From DASXHD01 sp036488725 (GTDB lineage Bacteria; Myxococcota_A; Polyangia; Polyangiales; Polyangiaceae), in the NCBI GenBank assembly GCA_036488725.1, contig DASXHD010000016.1, positions 1 through 64,000 on the forward strand: a stretch of DNA of 64,000 nt, written 5' to 3'. The notes beneath the pieces were generated by a model, which saw only the letters and a list, made by a program, of their open reading frames with translations, was not told the origin of the DNA and made no database searches. Shown one piece after another: positions 48,828 through 57,087 of the stretch; position 1 is the stretch's first letter, and every line of letters starts with the position of its first letter. A program made the position numbers and the translations under genes.

Positions 48828-49625
48828 ATGAAACGAATCGCTCTCGCCGTGGCTGCAGTCGCGGCGCTCTCGGGTTGCAGCAAGCCGGAGTCCTCGTCGG
48901 CGTCGGTGGCTTCGGCTTCGGCCGCGCCCGCACCGCCGCCGCCGTTCACCGGCAAGCTCACCAGCGAGCGCGTGATGGGCGCGAAAGGGCTCGTCCACCC
49001 GTTCATGCCGTGGAGCGAGGCCGGGCCGAAGCTCGAAGGTCAGCTCGGCAAGCCGACGCACATTAAAGAGAGCACGCAGATGTGGGCGGTGAACGAAGGC
49101 GACGACTGCTGGTACGTCGAGGTCGAGAAGCGCGCAGACGGCACGGTCGGGATGGTCCAACAACCCGCCAAAATTTCGAAAGGCGAGGCCGCGTTCAACT
49201 GGGACGACTGCCTCACCGCCGCCAACGTCCCGCGCGAAGGGGAGATCGACGATCCGAACGCGCCCGGCCCGCCGACCGACGGCAAACCGATCACCGTCGC
49301 GGCGCTCCTCGATGGCGCGAGCAAGGCGCGCGCGAAATGGACGAACGCGAAGGTCACGGTCAAAGGCGTCTACAGCGGCACGTCGCGCTCGAGCTCGGGC
49401 GACTCCACGTCGACGACGATCTCGATGATGAACGCGAAGGACTCGGGGCGCGGCACGTCGTGCAGGCTCGAGGATCCGAACGCCGTGCCGGAGAAGCTCG
49501 GCCTCGCCACGCCCCTCACGGCGACGGGCGTCGTCACCGTCGACAACATGGTCACGCTCGGCGGCACGCGCAGCGTGTCGGTGTCGCTCGACCACTGCGT
49601 GGTCAAGGTTTCGGCGGGCAAGTGA
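48828..49625 (+). CDS. Hypothetical lipoprotein with duplicated beta domains
   Basis: A 265-aa lipoprotein; lipobox LSGC (Cys17). It is Ser/Ala/Pro-rich to about residue 40. The next ~95 residues (MPWSEAGPKLEGQLGKPTH, WYVEVEKRADGTVG) and the end (KVTVKGVYSGTSRSSSGDS, TATGVVTVDNMVTLGG) read as beta domains; the second resembles the OB-like 'tRNA_anti-like' fold. No catalytic motif is seen. The 3' end overlaps the converging lipoprotein gene by 23 bases. Confidence 0.7.
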   Translation: MKRIALAVAAVAALSGCSKPESSSASVASASAAPAPPPPFTGKLTSERVMGAKGLVHPFMPWSEAGPKLEGQLGKPTHIKESTQMWAVNEGDDCWYVEVEKRADGTVGMVQQPAKISKGEAAFNWDDCLTAANVPREGEIDDPNAPGPPTDGKPITVAALLDGASKARAKWTNAKVTVKGVYSGTSRSSSGDSTSTTISMMNAKDSGRGTSCRLEDPNAVPEKLGLATPLTATGVVTVDNMVTLGGTRSVSVSLDHCVVKVSAGK

Positions 49626-50079
49626 CGATGAATCCGCTGCCGATCGCGTCGACCGTGCACGAGCAGAAGGTCGTTTGCTCGAGGCACGCGCACGTCGGGT
49701 TGGGCAAGCACTGAATCGGGATCTGCGTGCACTGCGAGGCGGCGGCGTCGGGCGAGCAAGCGCTCGCGTCGCCGAACGGCGAAGCGTCGGCGTCGTCGTT
49801 CGCGTCTGCATCGTCTCCGGCGTCGCTCAGCACCGGTGCGCCGCCGCCGCCGCCGCTGAAGAAACACATGTCGATCGTGCCGTCGCAAATGCAGTCGCTG
49901 CAAAGGAACGGGCCGCCGCCGTTGAACTTCGGCGCGTCGTCTGCCGCGTCCGGAAACGGAGAAGCGTCGCGCGGAAAGGTGGCGTCGAAGCCGAACCCGC
50001 CGTCGCCCATATCGATCACGTCGTCGAAATTGGTCGGGCCGCATCCAAGCAACAAGGCGACTAAGAGGAAGCGTTTCAT
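49603..50079 (-). CDS. Asp/Ala-rich lipoprotein with Cys-rich C-terminus
   Basis: A 158-aa lipoprotein with lipobox LLGC (Cys13). It has an Asp/Ala/Pro linker (FPDAADDAPK, DDADANDDADASP) and scattered cysteines ending CLPNPTCACLEQTTFCSCTVDA. Start 50079 is the only one that gives a signal peptide. Function is unknown; the style matches the other surface lipoproteins here. It overlaps the neighbour's 3' end antisense by 23 bases. Confidence 0.7.
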   Translation of the reverse strand: MKRFLLVALLLGCGPTNFDDVIDMGDGGFGFDATFPRDASPFPDAADDAPKFNGGGPFLCSDCICDGTIDMCFFSGGGGGAPVLSDAGDDADANDDADASPFGDASACSPDAAASQCTQIPIQCLPNPTCACLEQTTFCSCTVDAIGSGFIVTCPPKP

Positions 50080-50184
50080 CGTAGGGAGAAAAACGTAGCA
50101 CGACGGTACGGGCTGGACCGCCGGGCGATCCCGTGCGATGAAATTCGCCGTCGACGGCAAATACTCCGCCGGCGGAGGCGAAAC

Positions 50185-50835
50185 ATGCGGCTTCGAGCGA
50201 TCGTCCTCATCGGGGTCATCGGGTGCGGATCAGACGGTGGAGTCCCGTGGGATTCAACGGGTTCCGACGCCGCCACGACGAAGTCGAATGTCGACAGCGG
50301 CGTCGTCAGCGAGCAAGACGCGTCGACGACGAAGACGCCCCCGAGCGACGCATCGACCACGGGCCCGAACGACGCCGCGCTCGTCGACGACGCCGACTAC
50401 AACACGCCCACGATTTGCACGAGCGGCCAGACGTGGACGCTCGGCGCGACCAAGTCGGCGAACATGGAGCCCGGGCTCTCGTGCCGCTCGTGCCACGTCG
50501 TCCTCGGGCAGGCGAGCGGCAAGGACTTCGACATCTCCGGCACCGTCTATCCGACGGCGCACGAGCCCGATCTCTGCAACGGCGTGCCGGCGAACATGAA
50601 CGTCGTCATCACCGACGCGAACGGCGCCGACCACGTGCTCGCGGTGAACTCGGTCGGCAACTTCTACAACGACGATGCGCTCGGCTTCCTCAAAATCCCG
50701 ACGCCGTACACCGCGAAGGTCGTGGCCGGAAACAACGTGCGCCCCATGATCTCGTCGCAGACCAACGGCGACTGCAACAGCTGCCACACCGAGGCCGGAA
50801 CGCAGCTCGCGCCGGGGCGTATCATGGCGCCCTGA
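50185..50835 (+). CDS. Lipoprotein with two CxxCH haem motifs
   Basis: A 216-aa lipoprotein; lipobox VIGC (Cys14). A Ser/Thr/Asp-rich linker precedes a domain with two CxxCH motifs, CRSCHV (about residue 108) and CNSCHTEAGTQLAPGR (about 198). A carboxypeptidase-regulatory-type beta segment lies between them (SGTVYPTAHEPDLCN, VVITDANGADHVL). Two haems c are expected, one near each motif. The final APGRIMAP pattern (CxxCHTxxGxxxAPGRI) is typical of myxobacterial haem-c lipoproteins. It is followed by the GST gene after a one-base gap. Confidence 0.8.
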   Translation: MRLRAIVLIGVIGCGSDGGVPWDSTGSDAATTKSNVDSGVVSEQDASTTKTPPSDASTTGPNDAALVDDADYNTPTICTSGQTWTLGATKSANMEPGLSCRSCHVVLGQASGKDFDISGTVYPTAHEPDLCNGVPANMNVVITDANGADHVLAVNSVGNFYNDDALGFLKIPTPYTAKVVAGNNVRPMISSQTNGDCNSCHTEAGTQLAPGRIMAP

Positions 50836-50836
50836 G

Positions 50837-51571
50837 ATGCGCCTCTACACGTTTCACATCTCGCATTTTTCGGAGAAGGTACGGTTCGCGCTCGATCTCA
50901 GCGGGCTGCCGTACGAAGAGAAGCCGCTCCTTCCAGGCGCGCATTTCGTGACCACGCGGCGCATCGCGAAAGAGTCGAGCGTGCCGATTCTGGTCGACGG
51001 AAAGGACGTCGTGCAGGGCTCGTCGGCGATCCTCGATCGGCTCGCGTCGCGTCACGCGTATCGCGCGCTCGAGGTCGCGCCCGAGCACGCCGCGCGTGCG
51101 GGCGAGGTCGAGGCGATGTGCGATCGCGCGTTCGGCCGCGGCACGCAGACGCTCTTTTACAGCGTCCTGCTCGAGTCCCCGGGCGAGATCGGGCGCATGT
51201 GGATGCAGCGCGGGCCCCGCTGGGCGGGCGCTTTTTACAAGGTGGCTTTGCGGTTCATCGTGCCGAAAGTGAGAGAGGCGTACGACGTCCACGAGGCCGG
51301 CATCGAAGCGGCGCGCGTCGCGTACGAGCGCGCGTTCGAGGAGATGGACCGCGCCACCGAGGGCCGCGAGTTTCTCTTCGGCGATACGCTCTCGCGCGCG
51401 GATCTCACCGTCGCCGCGCTGCTCGCGCCGCTGGTTCAACCCAAAGAGCATCCGTTCAAGTGGCGCAGCGAGCGACCGCCGAAGCTCGACGCGTTCGCGA
51501 GCGTCTTTCGCGGGCGGCCGACGTGGAAATTCGTGGAGCGCATCTATCGCGAGCACCGTCGCGCGCGGTGA
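50837..51571 (+). CDS. Glutathione S-transferase family protein
   Basis: A 244-aa GST-fold protein. The N-terminal thioredoxin-like domain is LYTFHISHFSEKVRFALDLSGLPYEE, with the catalytic position a Ser in HFSEKVR, and the cis-Pro motif SVPILVDG is followed by SSAILDRL. The C-terminal helical domain includes FLFGDTLSRADLTVAALLAPL. A true GST activity is likely but the substrate is unknown; the branch is closer to bacterial GSTs with longer C-termini. Its stop is followed directly by a GC-rich hairpin element identical in its first half to the one after pyk. Confidence 0.88.
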   Translation: MRLYTFHISHFSEKVRFALDLSGLPYEEKPLLPGAHFVTTRRIAKESSVPILVDGKDVVQGSSAILDRLASRHAYRALEVAPEHAARAGEVEAMCDRAFGRGTQTLFYSVLLESPGEIGRMWMQRGPRWAGAFYKVALRFIVPKVREAYDVHEAGIEAARVAYERAFEEMDRATEGREFLFGDTLSRADLTVAALLAPLVQPKEHPFKWRSERPPKLDAFASVFRGRPTWKFVERIYREHRRAR

Positions 51572-51573
51572 GC

Positions 51574-51609
51574 CTGGCCCGCGCGCCGGCCCGGGCCTGG
51601 CCGGGCCAG
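51574..51609 (+). terminator. 36-base GC-rich hairpin element after the GST gene
   Basis: Starts two bases after the GST stop, has the same first 18 bases and same 36-base length as 32544-32579, and the same inverted ends CTGGCC/GGCCAG. TCGA follows both. Confidence 0.5.
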
Positions 51610-51670
51610 CTCGACTTTGCGAAATCTCGGCGAATGTCGACGGCACGTGCGTTGCGATGCTCGCCGCGCG

Positions 51671-53548
51671 ATGATGGCGCTCCGTTTGGAAGCTTCGCTC
51701 CTCTCCGTCGCCGAGTCGCGTGTTTTGCCGTCGTTCGGCATCGCCGAGCTTCGGCCGTGGCAGCGCGACGCGATGCGCGCGCTCCTCGACGGGTCCGGCC
51801 GCGTACTCGTCGTCGCGCCGACCGGCGGCGGCAAATCGCTCACGTACCAGCTCCCCGCGGTCGTCTTGCCGCGTACGACGCTCGTTCTTTCGCCGCTCGT
51901 CGCGCTCATGGAAGATCAGGTCCGCGCGCTCGAAGAGAAGGGAATCGCCGCGACGTTCATCGCGTCGACGCTCTCGCTCGACGAGCGTCGCGCGCGTGAA
52001 GACGGGTTCGCGCGCGGCGCCTACAAAATCGTCTACGCGGCGCCCGAGCGGCTGAAGAGCATGGCCTTCGTCGAGATGGTGCGGCGCGTTTCGCCATCGC
52101 TCGTCGCGGTCGACGAGGCGCACTGCATCTCGCAGTGGGGGCACGACTTTCGGCCCGACTATTTGCGCGTCGGCGCGCTCCTCGAAGCGCTTCGGCCGGA
52201 GCGCGTGCTCGCGTGCACCGCGACGGCGACGCCCGACGTGCGGCGCGAGATCGTGCATCATCTCGGGTTCGACGCGCGGCCGCACGACGTCGTCCTGCGC
52301 GGGTTCGCGCGGCCGAACTTGCACCTCGAGGCCGCGTCGGTCGACGGCCCGCGCGAGGTCGAGCGACGCGTGCGCGAGACGCTGGCCAAGAGCTTGAGCG
52401 AAGGTGGCGCCGCGATCATTTACTGCGCGACGCGCCGCAAAGCGGAGGATTTGGCGGAAAAACTGGGCAATTCGCGTTTCGCGGTCGGCTGCTATCACGC
52501 GGGCATGTCGTCCGAGGATCGGACGCGCGTCGCGAACGCGTTCGCCGCGAAAGAGCTCGACGTCGTCGTCGCGACCAATGCGTTCGGCATGGGCATCGAC
52601 CGGGCCGACGTGCGCGCCGTCGTTCACGCGCAGCCGCCTTCGTCGATCGAGGCGTATTACCAAGAAGTCGGCCGCGCCGGTCGCGACGGGCTCGAGGCGC
52701 ACGGGCTCCTCATGTGCAGCGGGAGCGACATCGCGCTTCGCCGTCGGCTCGTCGAGATGGGGTCCGGCGGCGATCGCGCCGACCCGGAGCAGATCGCGCG
52801 CGGGTGGCGCCTCTTTCGCGAGCTGCTCGCGTTTCTCGACGCGCGCACGTGCCGGCACGACTTCGTCTTGCGTTACTTCGGCGACGAGAGCGAGATGCTC
52901 GGCGGTTGCGGGCATTGCGACGTTTGTCTCGAGGTCGACGAGCAGCCCGAGAGCGAGGACGCGTCGCTCGCCGTGAGAAAGGCGCTCGCCGGCGTCGCGC
53001 GCGCGAACCGTCGCGCGGGTCTCGCGGCGGTCGCGGGCATGCTGCTCGGGGTCGACGACGAGAAGACGCGCCGATTCGGCTTCACCCAACTGACGACGTT
53101 CGGTCTCTTTCGCGGCGAGCGCATCGAGTGGGTCGCGGCGCTCTTGCGCGCGCTCCTCGCCGCGGGGTGGCTCGATCTGACGCCGACCGAGCACCCCGTT
53201 CCGTTCGTGACCAAAACGGGTTGGGACGTGATGCGCGGCCTCCAGCCTGCGCGGATGACGCTCCCGCCGCGGACGGCGCCCGCGCGCAAAACGAAACGCG
53301 GGAGCGGGAGCAACGTGCCCGACGCGATCCAGCGCGACGAGCTCTTCGTGCGCTTGCGCGACCATCGCGCTTCGATCGCCAAGCAGCGATCGCTGCCCGC
53401 CTACGTGATCGCGCACGACCGGACGCTCGTCGAGCTCGTCCAAAAAAAGCCGCGAACCCTCGGCGATCTCGCGTCGGTCCACGGCTTCGGGCCGAGCCGC
53501 ATCGAGCAATACGGACAAGGATTTCTCGCGGTGATCAATTCGAGCTAG
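51671..53548 (+). CDS. recQ: RecQ family ATP-dependent DNA helicase
   Basis: A 625-aa 3'-5' DNA helicase with Walker A APTGGGKSLTYQLPA, DEAH in VDEAHCISQWGHDFRPDY, and motif V-VI AYYQEVGRAGRDG. A Zn-binding site follows (C...CGHCDVC), then an RQC-like region and an HRDC domain at the end (ELFVRLRDHRASIAKQ... LVELVQKKPRTLGDLASVHGFGPSRIEQYGQGFL). Length resembles E. coli RecQ. ATG 51671 or 51674 is the start; the region before it is non-coding. It acts in recombination and stalled-fork repair. It ends 9 bases before the AraC gene. Confidence 0.95.
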   Translation: MMALRLEASLLSVAESRVLPSFGIAELRPWQRDAMRALLDGSGRVLVVAPTGGGKSLTYQLPAVVLPRTTLVLSPLVALMEDQVRALEEKGIAATFIASTLSLDERRAREDGFARGAYKIVYAAPERLKSMAFVEMVRRVSPSLVAVDEAHCISQWGHDFRPDYLRVGALLEALRPERVLACTATATPDVRREIVHHLGFDARPHDVVLRGFARPNLHLEAASVDGPREVERRVRETLAKSLSEGGAAIIYCATRRKAEDLAEKLGNSRFAVGCYHAGMSSEDRTRVANAFAAKELDVVVATNAFGMGIDRADVRAVVHAQPPSSIEAYYQEVGRAGRDGLEAHGLLMCSGSDIALRRRLVEMGSGGDRADPEQIARGWRLFRELLAFLDARTCRHDFVLRYFGDESEMLGGCGHCDVCLEVDEQPESEDASLAVRKALAGVARANRRAGLAAVAGMLLGVDDEKTRRFGFTQLTTFGLFRGERIEWVAALLRALLAAGWLDLTPTEHPVPFVTKTGWDVMRGLQPARMTLPPRTAPARKTKRGSGSNVPDAIQRDELFVRLRDHRASIAKQRSLPAYVIAHDRTLVELVQKKPRTLGDLASVHGFGPSRIEQYGQGFLAVINSS

Positions 53549-53551
53549 CTT
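53546..53551 (+). promoter_or_regulatory. Candidate -10 of the AraC-type gene
   Basis: TAGCTT (containing the recQ stop codon TAG) lies 6 bases before GTG 53558. Confidence 0.3.
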
Positions 53552-53557
53552 CTGCGC

Positions 53558-54601
53558 GTGGCAGCGGGCACGGTCGGCATCTCGCGCACGGTCGTCGCGG
53601 CCATCGCGCACGAGCTCGCGCAGATGGGCGACCGCGGTGCGCTCGGCGTCCTCGCGGGGGACGCGATGGTCGTCCCCGGGCGCGCGGCCGACGCCGCATT
53701 CGAGCGCGCCGCGACCGCGCTTCGCGATCCGACGGTCGCCCTCTCCGTCGCGCGGCGGCTCGCGATCGGCTCGCTCGGCGAGATCGACTACGTCCTCTGC
53801 ACGAGCGACAGCTTGCGCGTCGGGCTCGGGCGGCTCGCGCGGTTCTATCGCGTCGCGACCGAACGCGTGAGCCTCGCGATCGAAGAGTCGGGTGACCAAG
53901 CGAGCCTCGTCTTCCGCGCGACGACGACCGAGGCCTATAGCCGTCATTGGCGGGAGCTCGCCGTCGGGATCATCGCACGGCGCGTGAGGCAGACGCTCGG
54001 TCGCGAGGTGCGCTTTCGCGGGATCGACTTCGCGCACGCGGCCCCGCCGCGGGTCGAGCCCTACGTCGCGTTCTTCGGCCTCGCGCCGCGATTTTCCGCC
54101 GACGCCGATCGCATCGTCTTCGCCCGCGCGCTCCTCGACGAGCCCCTCCGCACCGCGGCGCGCGCGCTAGGCGACTTGCTCGAAGCGAAGATGCGCGAAG
54201 CCGAGCCGCCCGAAGCCGCGCAGGGCGCGCTCCTCGCGCGCGTGAGGCGAACGGTCGCCGCGCAAATCGACGCGCGCGATCTCACCCTCGCCACGACGGC
54301 CGCGCGTCTCGCGACGAGCAAGCGGACGCTCCAGCGCGATCTCGCGCGCGCGGGCACCTCGCATCAGGCCGTCGTCGACGACGTGCGCCGCGCGCTGGCG
54401 CTCGCGCTCCTCGAGAGCAATCGCATGACGACCGTCGAGATCTCCGAGCGACTCGGCTTCAAGGACCCGCGCGCGTTCTTTCGCGCCTTTCGCCGGTGGA
54501 CCGGGACGAGCCCCGCGGCGCTCCGGGCGGGCGGCGCGCGCCAAAGCGACGGACCGAACGCGCCAGACGGCTCGATCGTGCGTGCGCGTGGGGGCGTGTG
54601 A
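53558..54601 (+). CDS. AraC-family transcriptional regulator
   Basis: A 347-aa regulator. The N-terminal ligand domain (about residues 20-200: LRDPTVALSVARRLAIGSLGEIDYVL, DSLRVGLGRLARFYRV) looks like the arabinose-binding-like domain of OruR/ArgR-type AraC proteins. The C-terminus has the AraC HTH pair: TLATTAARLATSKRTLQRDLARAGTS and VEISERLGFKDPRAFFRAFRRWTGTSP. GTG 53558 is preceded by TAGCTT 6 bases upstream. The inducer is unknown. The next gene has its own TAGCTT-type signal plus GGAGG. Confidence 0.92.
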   Translation: MAAGTVGISRTVVAAIAHELAQMGDRGALGVLAGDAMVVPGRAADAAFERAATALRDPTVALSVARRLAIGSLGEIDYVLCTSDSLRVGLGRLARFYRVATERVSLAIEESGDQASLVFRATTTEAYSRHWRELAVGIIARRVRQTLGREVRFRGIDFAHAAPPRVEPYVAFFGLAPRFSADADRIVFARALLDEPLRTAARALGDLLEAKMREAEPPEAAQGALLARVRRTVAAQIDARDLTLATTAARLATSKRTLQRDLARAGTSHQAVVDDVRRALALALLESNRMTTVEISERLGFKDPRAFFRAFRRWTGTSPAALRAGGARQSDGPNAPDGSIVRARGGV

Positions 54602-54627
54602 CCTAGCTTCCATTTCGGAGGCAGGTC

Positions 54628-56088
54628 ATGCGCATCGAATCGCTCGTTTTGGTTTCCGCGATCCTCCTCGCCTGCGGCGACGGCGGCGAGACCCCTGCGC
54701 CCGACGGCGGCCCGGCCGCGGCACAAGACGCCGCGCCTACGCAAGACGTATTGCAACCTTTGCAAGACGCCGCGCAAGACGCGCAAGGCGACGCGCAAAC
54801 GCCGACCGGCCTCGCGGCCTTCGACCCACCGTACCCGCGCATCGCCTCGTTCCGCATCGGCGGCTCGCAGACGTACGGCGCCGCGTTTCAAACTTGGGCG
54901 AGCAAGCAAGCCGTCGTGGTCATCGGCGGCAACTGGGAAGGCTGGAACAGCAGCGGCCGTAATCGCGAGGCGGTCGTCGAGAGCATCAAGTCGCAGTCGA
55001 CCCTCGGCACGAAAGTCCTCCAGTACGGCGACTGCGACGCGATCGACTCGACGCAGCCGACGTCGACGTGGCGCGCGCAAGTCGACGCGAACAATTGGTA
55101 CCTCTACAAACAAGGCACCAGCGGCGCCAAAGAGACCAACTTCTACTCGGCGAATTTCTGGCAGACCAACTCGACGACATTCGTCACGCCCGACTCGAAC
55201 GGCCACACGATCGAGGACGCGTTCGCCATCTACGTCGACGCGACGTATCGCACGGGCAAGACCACCAACGCGGCCAAGTCGCTCGACGGGCACTACCACG
55301 ACAACGTGCTCTTCATCACGCGGACCGACGGCGACTTCAATCGCGACGGCACGACCGACGTGGCGAAAGACTACGGCCTCGCGTGGCGCACCGGGCTGCG
55401 GCGGTATTTCGACCAGCTTGCGAAGATCGATCCGAACCTCGTCCGGTTCGGCAACATCGACGACATGTCCACGCTCGGCATCACCGACCCGAAGGACACG
55501 GCCGCCGCCGCGCCGCTCGACGGCATCATGCACGGCGCGTTGCTCGAAGGCTTCATGGGCGGGAGCTGGTCGAACGAGACGTGGGCCGGCTGGACCGTCG
55601 CGATGAACGAGTACCGCTTCCGCATGAACATGACGATCGCGCCGCACCTCGCGATCGCCGGCCACAAGAACGTCGCCGCGAATGGAAGCGATCCGAGCGA
55701 CGCGACGCCGTATCGAGCGATGCGTTACGGCATGGCGTCGGCTTCGCTCGAGGACGGCTATTACGCGTACTCGCCGACGACCGGGTACACCGACACGGAT
55801 CTCTATTCGTTCGACGAGCTCGGCGGCAACACCGGCGGACCGCCCGTCGGCTACCTCGGCTACCCGACCGAAGCGCCTCCGACTGCGGCGTGGAAGCAAG
55901 GCGTCTGGCGTCGCGATTTCGATCACGGCATCGTCCTCGTGAACCCGAAGGGCAACGGCGCGCAAACGGTCTCGCTCGGCGGAACGTTCAAGCACCTCGT
56001 CGGAAAACAGAACCCGTCGGTCAACGACGGCTCGTCCGTGACGTCGGTGACCCTCGCCGATCGCGATGGCCTCGTGCTAATGAAGTAG
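54628..56088 (+). CDS. GHL15-like putative glycoside hydrolase lipoprotein
   Basis: A 486-aa lipoprotein with lipobox LLAC (Cys16), then an Ala/Gln/Asp linker (AAPTQDVLQPLQDAAQDA). The rest looks like the hypothetical glycosyl-hydrolase-15 (GHL15, TIM-barrel) family: VVVIGGNWEGWN, DGHYHDNVLF, GLAWRTGLRRYFDQL and a conserved EDGYYAYS segment. The activity is untested in the family. GGAGG lies 7 bases before the ATG. The signals TAGCTT (54604-54609) then GGAGG make this one of the few genes here with a normal leader. Confidence 0.75.
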   Translation: MRIESLVLVSAILLACGDGGETPAPDGGPAAAQDAAPTQDVLQPLQDAAQDAQGDAQTPTGLAAFDPPYPRIASFRIGGSQTYGAAFQTWASKQAVVVIGGNWEGWNSSGRNREAVVESIKSQSTLGTKVLQYGDCDAIDSTQPTSTWRAQVDANNWYLYKQGTSGAKETNFYSANFWQTNSTTFVTPDSNGHTIEDAFAIYVDATYRTGKTTNAAKSLDGHYHDNVLFITRTDGDFNRDGTTDVAKDYGLAWRTGLRRYFDQLAKIDPNLVRFGNIDDMSTLGITDPKDTAAAAPLDGIMHGALLEGFMGGSWSNETWAGWTVAMNEYRFRMNMTIAPHLAIAGHKNVAANGSDPSDATPYRAMRYGMASASLEDGYYAYSPTTGYTDTDLYSFDELGGNTGGPPVGYLGYPTEAPPTAAWKQGVWRRDFDHGIVLVNPKGNGAQTVSLGGTFKHLVGKQNPSVNDGSSVTSVTLADRDGLVLMK

Positions 56089-56129
56089 CTCGACCGCAGA
56101 CTGGCACGAATGCTGAAACGTGGCTTCGC

Positions 56130-57050
56130 ATGCGTGCCGTTTGCGTCATCGTCGCCACCGCAGCCGTCGCGTGCAGCGCGAGCGTTTCGGCGCCATCCGC
56201 GCCGCTTGCGCCGCCGCCGCAAACGACGCAGGCCGTCTTGCCGGTCTTTGCGCTGCGTGGCGATCCGTCGATCCGCGTCGAGATTCACGCGCCGCACGCG
56301 AGCGCGTATCGCGCGACGATCGTCGGCAGCCGTCCGGAGACGGTCGAGCTCGCCATCGGAAACGCCGGCATCGATCCAGTCGACGTCGGGGGCGCGGACC
56401 TCACGTTCGAGGTCAGGCGCGGTCCGGTTCGCATCCCGTGCGAAGCGCGCAACGACGTGCCGAAACGCGAGGCGCGTTTGCTCCTCTCCGGCCAGAAGAT
56501 CGTCCTCATGCGCGAGCTCTGCTCGCTGCCGCTTCCCGGCGATTACACGGTCGACGCGATCCTCGCGCTCCCCGGGCGGAAGGCCGAGCACGTCGGCTCG
56601 TTTCCGCTCTTCGTTCGCGCGAACGGAACGAACGTGCCGCGCGAAGTGAAAGGCTCGCCAGGTCTCTTCGCCGCGCTCGGCGGCGACACGACCGGCATGC
56701 GCTTCACCAAAGTCGAATGGGCCAGCGGCGCGTACCACGTCATCGTGCGCCTCACGAACGGCGGCACCGTTCCCGTGCGATTGCCGCAGGCGCAAGTCGT
56801 CTTTCGCGTGACGCTCGCGGGCCACAAGCTCGCTTGCAGCTCGACGCACGCGCTCGCGCCTCCAAGCGGGCTTGCACCGGGTGAAAGCTGGCTTTCACGC
56901 GTCCCGGTCACGTGCCTCATCGACGTGAAAGGCCGCTACGACATCCACGCTGCGCTGGCGATGGACGACGAGCCCGAAACGCCGCTCGCCGAGCTCTCGG
57001 TTCAAGTCACCAGCGACCCGCTTCTTTATCTCCCGATCATCCCCTGGTGA
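56130..57050 (+). CDS. Hypothetical lipoprotein, beta-rich
   Basis: A 306-aa protein starting MRAVCVIVATAAVAC (lipobox VAC, Cys15). The mature part is beta-rich with two immunoglobulin-like halves (RATIVGSRPETVELAIGNAG, DLTFEVRRGP; then YHVIVRLTNGGTVPVRLPQ and VPVTCLIDVKGRYDIHA), as in periplasmic adaptor domains. No catalytic motif is seen. It ends 37 bases before ftsH. Confidence 0.65.
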   Translation: MRAVCVIVATAAVACSASVSAPSAPLAPPPQTTQAVLPVFALRGDPSIRVEIHAPHASAYRATIVGSRPETVELAIGNAGIDPVDVGGADLTFEVRRGPVRIPCEARNDVPKREARLLLSGQKIVLMRELCSLPLPGDYTVDAILALPGRKAEHVGSFPLFVRANGTNVPREVKGSPGLFAALGGDTTGMRFTKVEWASGAYHVIVRLTNGGTVPVRLPQAQVVFRVTLAGHKLACSSTHALAPPSGLAPGESWLSRVPVTCLIDVKGRYDIHAALAMDDEPETPLAELSVQVTSDPLLYLPIIPW

Positions 57051-57087
57051 TGAGCTGCCCCGGCCGCACGGTACGGCCCTTGCTCGA

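Noticed and set aside
50822..54037. A 1071-aa minus-strand open frame opposite the GST, recQ and AraC genes
   Set aside because: Very GC-rich genomes give long open frames on the opposite strand; the plus strand encodes clear families here and the frame is Arg/Asp/Ala-rich without any domain.
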